DNA from: Candidatus Fimimorpha excrementavium
GTDB lineage: Bacteria > Bacillota > Clostridia > Lachnospirales > Lachnospiraceae
Assembly (NCBI GenBank): GCA_018710785.1
Contig: DVJD01000108.1
Coordinates: forward strand, 1-64,000
Reading direction: 5' to 3'
DNA: 64,000 bases
A model generated the notes under the pieces. The model saw only the letters and a list, made by a program, of their open reading frames with translations, was not told where the DNA came from and made no database searches. Positions within the stretch are counted from its first letter, which is position 1, and the number at the start of each line of letters is the position of its first letter. Positions 60,856 through 64,000 of this stretch are shown piece after piece. A program made the translations under genes and the position numbers.

Positions 60856-62595
60856 ATGCGTCCACCGAGAACCATTCACAGAAAAGGAATTGTCATCGTG
60901 GCAGCTGCCGTGGTGATTGCAGGTGTCGGTCTGATCGCCCGGCTGGGGTATTTAATGATCGTAAAGTCCGATTATTACAATGAGCTGGCAGAAGAGCTTC
61001 ATACCAGAGAAAGAAGCATTAAGGCGGAGCGGGGAGCGATCTATGACGCCAATGGCACGGTAATTGCCGCCAATAAAACCGTATGCACCATATCAGTGAT
61101 CTATAATCAGATGACGGACCGGGAAGAAGTGATCCGTGTCCTTTCAGCGGAACTGGGACTATCGGAGGAAGAGGTCCGAAAGAAGGTGGAGAAATATTCT
61201 GCCAGAGAGATTATCAAGACAAATGTGGATAAAAGCATCGGGGATAAAATCCGGGAATACGATCTGAATGGGGTAAAAGTAGATGAGGATTACAAAAGAT
61301 ATTATCCTTATGGGCAGCTGGCATCCAAGGTTCTGGGATTTACGGGCAGCGACAATCAGGGCATCATCGGCCTGGAAGTGGAATATGAGGATATTTTAAA
61401 AGGAGTGGACGGGACCATCCTGACACTTACCGATGCGGCGGGGATTGAAGTGGACGATGCTCCGGAGGATCGGGTGGAACCCATCGCCGGAAACGATCTG
61501 TATCTGAGTCTGGATGTCAATATCCAGAAATATGCGGAACAGGAAGCGCGGAAAATCATGGAGGAAAAACAGGCGAAACAGGTGTCGGTGATTCTCATGA
61601 ATCCCAAGAATGGAGAGATACTGGCCATGGTGAATGTGCCGGAGTTTGACTTAAACGATCCGTTTACCCTGCCGGAGGAGGAAGAAGGCCTGACAGGGAA
61701 AGAACGTCAGGATGCGCTGAATAAGATGTGGAGAAATTTCAACATCAATGATACCTATGAGCCGGGATCCATTTTTAAAACCATAACGGCGGCATCTGCT
61801 TTGGACAGCAAAGTGGTGACGCTGGAAGATCAATTTTCCTGCCCAGGATTCTATGTGGTGGAAGACAGGCGGATCCGGTGCCATAAAGTGGGAGGACACG
61901 GAGGGGAAACTTTTCTGCAGGGGATTATGAATTCATGCAATCCCGTTTTTATTCAGGTGGGACTTCGGCTGGGGACGGACCGCTTTTATGACTATTTCAA
62001 GCAGTTGAAAATCCTGGAAAAGACGGGGGTGGATCTTCCGGGAGAGGCAGGAACCATTATGCATGATCCGAAGAATATGGGGGAGGTGGAATTGGCCACA
62101 GTATCCTTTGGACAGTCATTTCAGCTCACACCCCTTCGCCTGTTGACCACCATCTGTTCCATCGTCAATGGAGGGACGACGGTGACGCCCCATTTTGGCG
62201 TGGAAGTCCGATCAGCGGATGGAGAGACAGTGAAAAAGCTGAGTTATGAGCAGGGAGAGCGGGTTCTTCCCGAATCCGTCAGTGAAACCATGCGGTACGC
62301 CCTGGAAAAAGTCATCTCAGAAGGCGGAGGGCACAATGCCTATATAGAGGGATATTCCATAGGAGGAAAGACGGCCACATCGGAAAAGCTGCCCCGGGGA
62401 ACCGGGAAGTATATTTCGGCTTTCATGGGATTTGCTCCGGCGGATGACCCGCAGGTGATCGGATTGATCACCATAGATGAGCCGGTGGGAACCTATTATG
62501 GCGGAATCATAGCAGCACCGGTGATGGCGGAAATCTTTGACAATGTGCTTCCGTATCTGGGCATCGAAAAGACGGAGCCAAATCCGCAGCAGTAG
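60856..62595 (+). CDS. spoVD: Class B penicillin-binding protein, SpoVD-like
   Basis: 579 residues. One membrane helix (GIVIVAAAVVIAGVGLIARLGYLMIV, about 11-36) and the PBP dimerisation domain (ERSIKAERGAIYDANGTVIAAN) precede the transpeptidase domain. Motifs are SIFK in YEPGSIFKTITAAS (near 308) and SCN in IMNSCNPVFIQVG (near 358). In place of KTG stands KTAT (SIGGKTATSEKLPRGTGKY, near 503). It has no PASTA domain. The name comes from position next to the septal PBP before mraY; SpoVD makes the spore cortex in Bacillus. The start at 60856 has GGGAGG; the track's eight extra residues are not preferred. Confidence 0.82.
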   Translation: MRPPRTIHRKGIVIVAAAVVIAGVGLIARLGYLMIVKSDYYNELAEELHTRERSIKAERGAIYDANGTVIAANKTVCTISVIYNQMTDREEVIRVLSAELGLSEEEVRKKVEKYSAREIIKTNVDKSIGDKIREYDLNGVKVDEDYKRYYPYGQLASKVLGFTGSDNQGIIGLEVEYEDILKGVDGTILTLTDAAGIEVDDAPEDRVEPIAGNDLYLSLDVNIQKYAEQEARKIMEEKQAKQVSVILMNPKNGEILAMVNVPEFDLNDPFTLPEEEEGLTGKERQDALNKMWRNFNINDTYEPGSIFKTITAASALDSKVVTLEDQFSCPGFYVVEDRRIRCHKVGGHGGETFLQGIMNSCNPVFIQVGLRLGTDRFYDYFKQLKILEKTGVDLPGEAGTIMHDPKNMGEVELATVSFGQSFQLTPLRLLTTICSIVNGGTTVTPHFGVEVRSADGETVKKLSYEQGERVLPESVSETMRYALEKVISEGGGHNAYIEGYSIGGKTATSEKLPRGTGKYISAFMGFAPADDPQVIGLITIDEPVGTYYGGIIAAPVMAEIFDNVLPYLGIEKTEPNPQQ

Positions 62596-62616
62596 GCGGG
62601 ACGGCAGCCAGGTGTT

Positions 62617-62679
62617 TGTCCCGGGAAATGTCCCGGGAAATGTCCCGTGGAAATGTCCCGTGGAAATGTCCCGTGGAAT
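62617..62679 (+). repeat. Five-copy 12-13-bp tandem repeat upstream of mraY
   Basis: TGTCCC starts at 62617, 62629, 62641, 62654 and 62667 in units of TGTCCCGGGAAA then TGTCCCGTGGAAA (12, 12, 13 and 13 bases apart). It lies between the spoVD stop and the mraY promoter. TCCCGGGA is palindromic, so it could bind a protein or slip during replication. Confidence 0.8.
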
Positions 62680-62691
62680 GCAAATTACTGG

Positions 62692-62720
62692 TTGATTAAT
62701 ACAGAAAACCATATTATACT
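62692..62720 (+). promoter_or_regulatory. Promoter of mraY-murD
   Basis: TTGATT, 17 bases, TATACT, about 75 bases before mraY. It makes mraY partly independent of the mraZ promoter. Confidence 0.65.
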
Positions 62721-62793
62721 ACTAAGTTGGAGGATTGTCGTATATACGTTCAGTCCAGTTCGTGCCGCTGCAGGCGGCGGAATGGAGGAGAAG

Positions 62794-63750
62794 ATGAATC
62801 AAAGTATCATTCTGGCAGTATTTATATCGTTTGGTATCAGTGCGGTCCTGTGCCCATTTCTGATCCCGGTACTGCACAAATTAAAATTTGGCCAGCAGGT
62901 ACGGACAGAAGGGCCAAAGGAACACCTGAAAAAACAGGGGACTCCCACCATGGGCGGTGTGATGTTTCTCATCGGCATCCTGGTGACTTCGCTGATCTTT
63001 GCCAAAGATTATCCGCAGCTGGTTCCGGTGCTGTTTGTGACAATCGGGTTTGGCGTCATCGGTTTTCTGGATGATTTCCTGAAGATTGTCAAGAAGCAGT
63101 CGGAGGGATTAAAGCCATATCAGAAGCTGGTGCTTCAGTTGGTGGTGGCCGGAATCTTTACCTATTACTGTATGACATCACCGGATATCGGCACAGAGAT
63201 TATCCTGCCGTTTACCCATGGAAAAACCTGGGATATGGGATGGCTGTTTGTTCCGTTTTGCATTGTAGCGATTCTCGCCACGGATAACGGGGTTAATTTT
63301 ACCGACGGACTGGACGGACTGTGCTCCAGTGTTACTTTGATTGTGGCTGTATTTTTTGCCGTGACAGCCATGGGCACGGGCAACGGCACAGCGCCTTTGT
63401 CAGGGGCTGTGGCAGGGGCGCTGATGGGCTTTTTGCTGTTCAATGTATTTCCGGCAAAAGTATTCATGGGCGATACGGGATCCCTCGCTTTGGGAGGATT
63501 TGTGGCGGCCACAGCGTTTGTACTGCGGATGCCGCTGTTCATCCTTCTGGTTGGGATTATTTATGTGATTGAACTCTGTTCGGTGGTTATTCAGGTTACA
63601 TATTTTAAGCGGACAGGAGGAAAAAGAATCTTCAAGATGGCTCCGATTCACCACCATTTTGAATTATGCGGATGGTCGGAAACCAGGGTGGTGGCCGTAT
63701 TTTCCATCATAACAGCCTTGTGCTGTCTGATCGCATTTTTGGCGGTCTGA
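62794..63750 (+). CDS. mraY: Phospho-N-acetylmuramoyl-pentapeptide-transferase
   Basis: 318 residues with about ten membrane helices. It makes lipid I from UDP-MurNAc-pentapeptide and undecaprenyl phosphate. Family motifs: PKEHLKKQGTPTMGGVMFLIG (about 42-62), IGFLDDFLKIVKKQSEGLKPYQK (Mg-binding Asp pair, about 89-111), NGVNFTDGLDGLCSS (about 166), FMGDTGSLALGGFVAA (about 224) and MAPIHHHFELCGWSE (about 285). GGAGG lies four bases before ATG 62794; ATG 62782 is possible. It is followed after 26 bases by murD. Confidence 0.96.
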   Translation: MNQSIILAVFISFGISAVLCPFLIPVLHKLKFGQQVRTEGPKEHLKKQGTPTMGGVMFLIGILVTSLIFAKDYPQLVPVLFVTIGFGVIGFLDDFLKIVKKQSEGLKPYQKLVLQLVVAGIFTYYCMTSPDIGTEIILPFTHGKTWDMGWLFVPFCIVAILATDNGVNFTDGLDGLCSSVTLIVAVFFAVTAMGTGNGTAPLSGAVAGALMGFLLFNVFPAKVFMGDTGSLALGGFVAATAFVLRMPLFILLVGIIYVIELCSVVIQVTYFKRTGGKRIFKMAPIHHHFELCGWSETRVVAVFSIITALCCLIAFLAV

Positions 63751-63776
63751 GAAGAGCCTGAAAGATTGGAGGAAAC

Positions 63777-64000
63777 ATGGAGAAAGCAGTATTGGTAGCA
63801 GGATCCGGTATCAGCGGGATCGGTGCTGTGAAACTATTGAGACAGGTGGGAAGAGAGGTCATCTTATATGATGGAAATGAAAGCCTGGATCGGGAAGAAA
63901 TAAGAAAAAATGCGGAGGATGCCTCTCTGAAAGTAATATTGGGAGAGCTGACCGGGGAGATCATAGACCGAATCGAATATTGTGTCATCAGTCCGGGGAT
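63777..64000 (+). CDS. murD: UDP-N-acetylmuramoylalanine--D-glutamate ligase, 5' part
   Basis: The first 74 codons of a gene cut by the window end. The start MEKAVLVAGSGISGIGAVKLLRQVGREVILYD is the Rossmann-like N-terminal domain of Mur ligases, and YCVISPG is the family motif before the ATP domain. GGAGG lies five bases before the ATG. Order after mraY supports MurD, which adds D-Glu to UDP-MurNAc-Ala. The ATP and ligase domains lie outside the window. Confidence 0.88.
   Translation, partial: MEKAVLVAGSGISGIGAVKLLRQVGREVILYDGNESLDREEIRKNAEDASLKVILGELTGEIIDRIEYCVISPG

Overview
The window reads as a chromosomal segment of a spore-forming, strictly anaerobic Firmicute, most likely a gut Lachnospiraceae. 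The reasons are sporulation genes throughout (cotJABC, spoIIAA-AB-sigF, spoVA, spoVAF, a SpoVD-like PBP), a pyruvate:ferredoxin oxidoreductase, T-box control of valS, a paired DUF5717/DUF5716-type gene set I associate with Lachnospiraceae, and strong AGGAGG ribosome binding sites. No rRNA, tRNA, phage, IS element or CRISPR array was seen. Gene density is high. Most starts were moved inward from the ORF track to fit a Shine-Dalgarno site.

Layout. 0-4.6 kb: a structured hairpin, then a MoxR / DUF58 / transglutaminase operon. 4.7-8.8 kb: Mrp ATPase divergent from a CBS-ACT protein across a motif-rich intergenic region, then a MocR (PdxR-like) regulator divergent from a pyridoxamine kinase. 8.8-10.5 kb: an XRE regulator and the cotJABC spore coat operon. 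10.5-16.6 kb: a long structured leader and three co-directional genes of unknown role: a 1180-residue beta-sandwich/helical scaffold protein, an Hsp70/actin-fold protein and a helical protein. 16.6-22.2 kb: T-box plus valS, a methyltransferase and an ATP-grasp enzyme. 22.3-28.9 kb: a 47-residue conserved-looking small protein, a zinc-ribbon TPR membrane protein, spoIIAA-spoIIAB-sigF, and spoVAA-AB-AC followed by a truncated spoVAD with no spoVAE. 29-33 kb: acetyltransferase, formate/nitrite channel, a gutted SOS-type Y-family polymerase that keeps its LexA-like promoter, and a GH43 enzyme. 33-43 kb: nifJ, spoVAF, iron alcohol dehydrogenase, gltX and a UvrD-type helicase. 43-46.6 kb: two tandem VanW paralogs and a large inverted repeat. 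46.7-54.5 kb: a sugar island with AraC regulators at both ends, two oxidoreductase/TIM-barrel isomerase pairs and a GH4 glycosidase. 54.5-56 kb: DUF1292 protein and YchF. 56.2-64 kb: the division and cell-wall cluster mraZ-rsmH-ftsL-pbp-spoVD-mraY-murD, with murD cut by the window edge.

The most interesting items are: (1) the DUF5717/DUF5716/TPR-like operon with its roughly 310-nt leader, which looks like an undescribed Hsp70-fold ATPase with a giant scaffold; (2) the sugar island, whose enzymes all suit NAD-dependent 3-keto-sugar chemistry; (3) two deletion scars 3 kb apart, in spoVAD/spoVAE and in the Y-family polymerase; (4) a dispersed family of terminator-like inverted repeats sharing AGGGTGCTGCAAAATTCGC at gene 3' ends; (5) a MocR regulator whose PLP lysine is arginine. 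All assignments come from reading motifs by eye. No database search was run.
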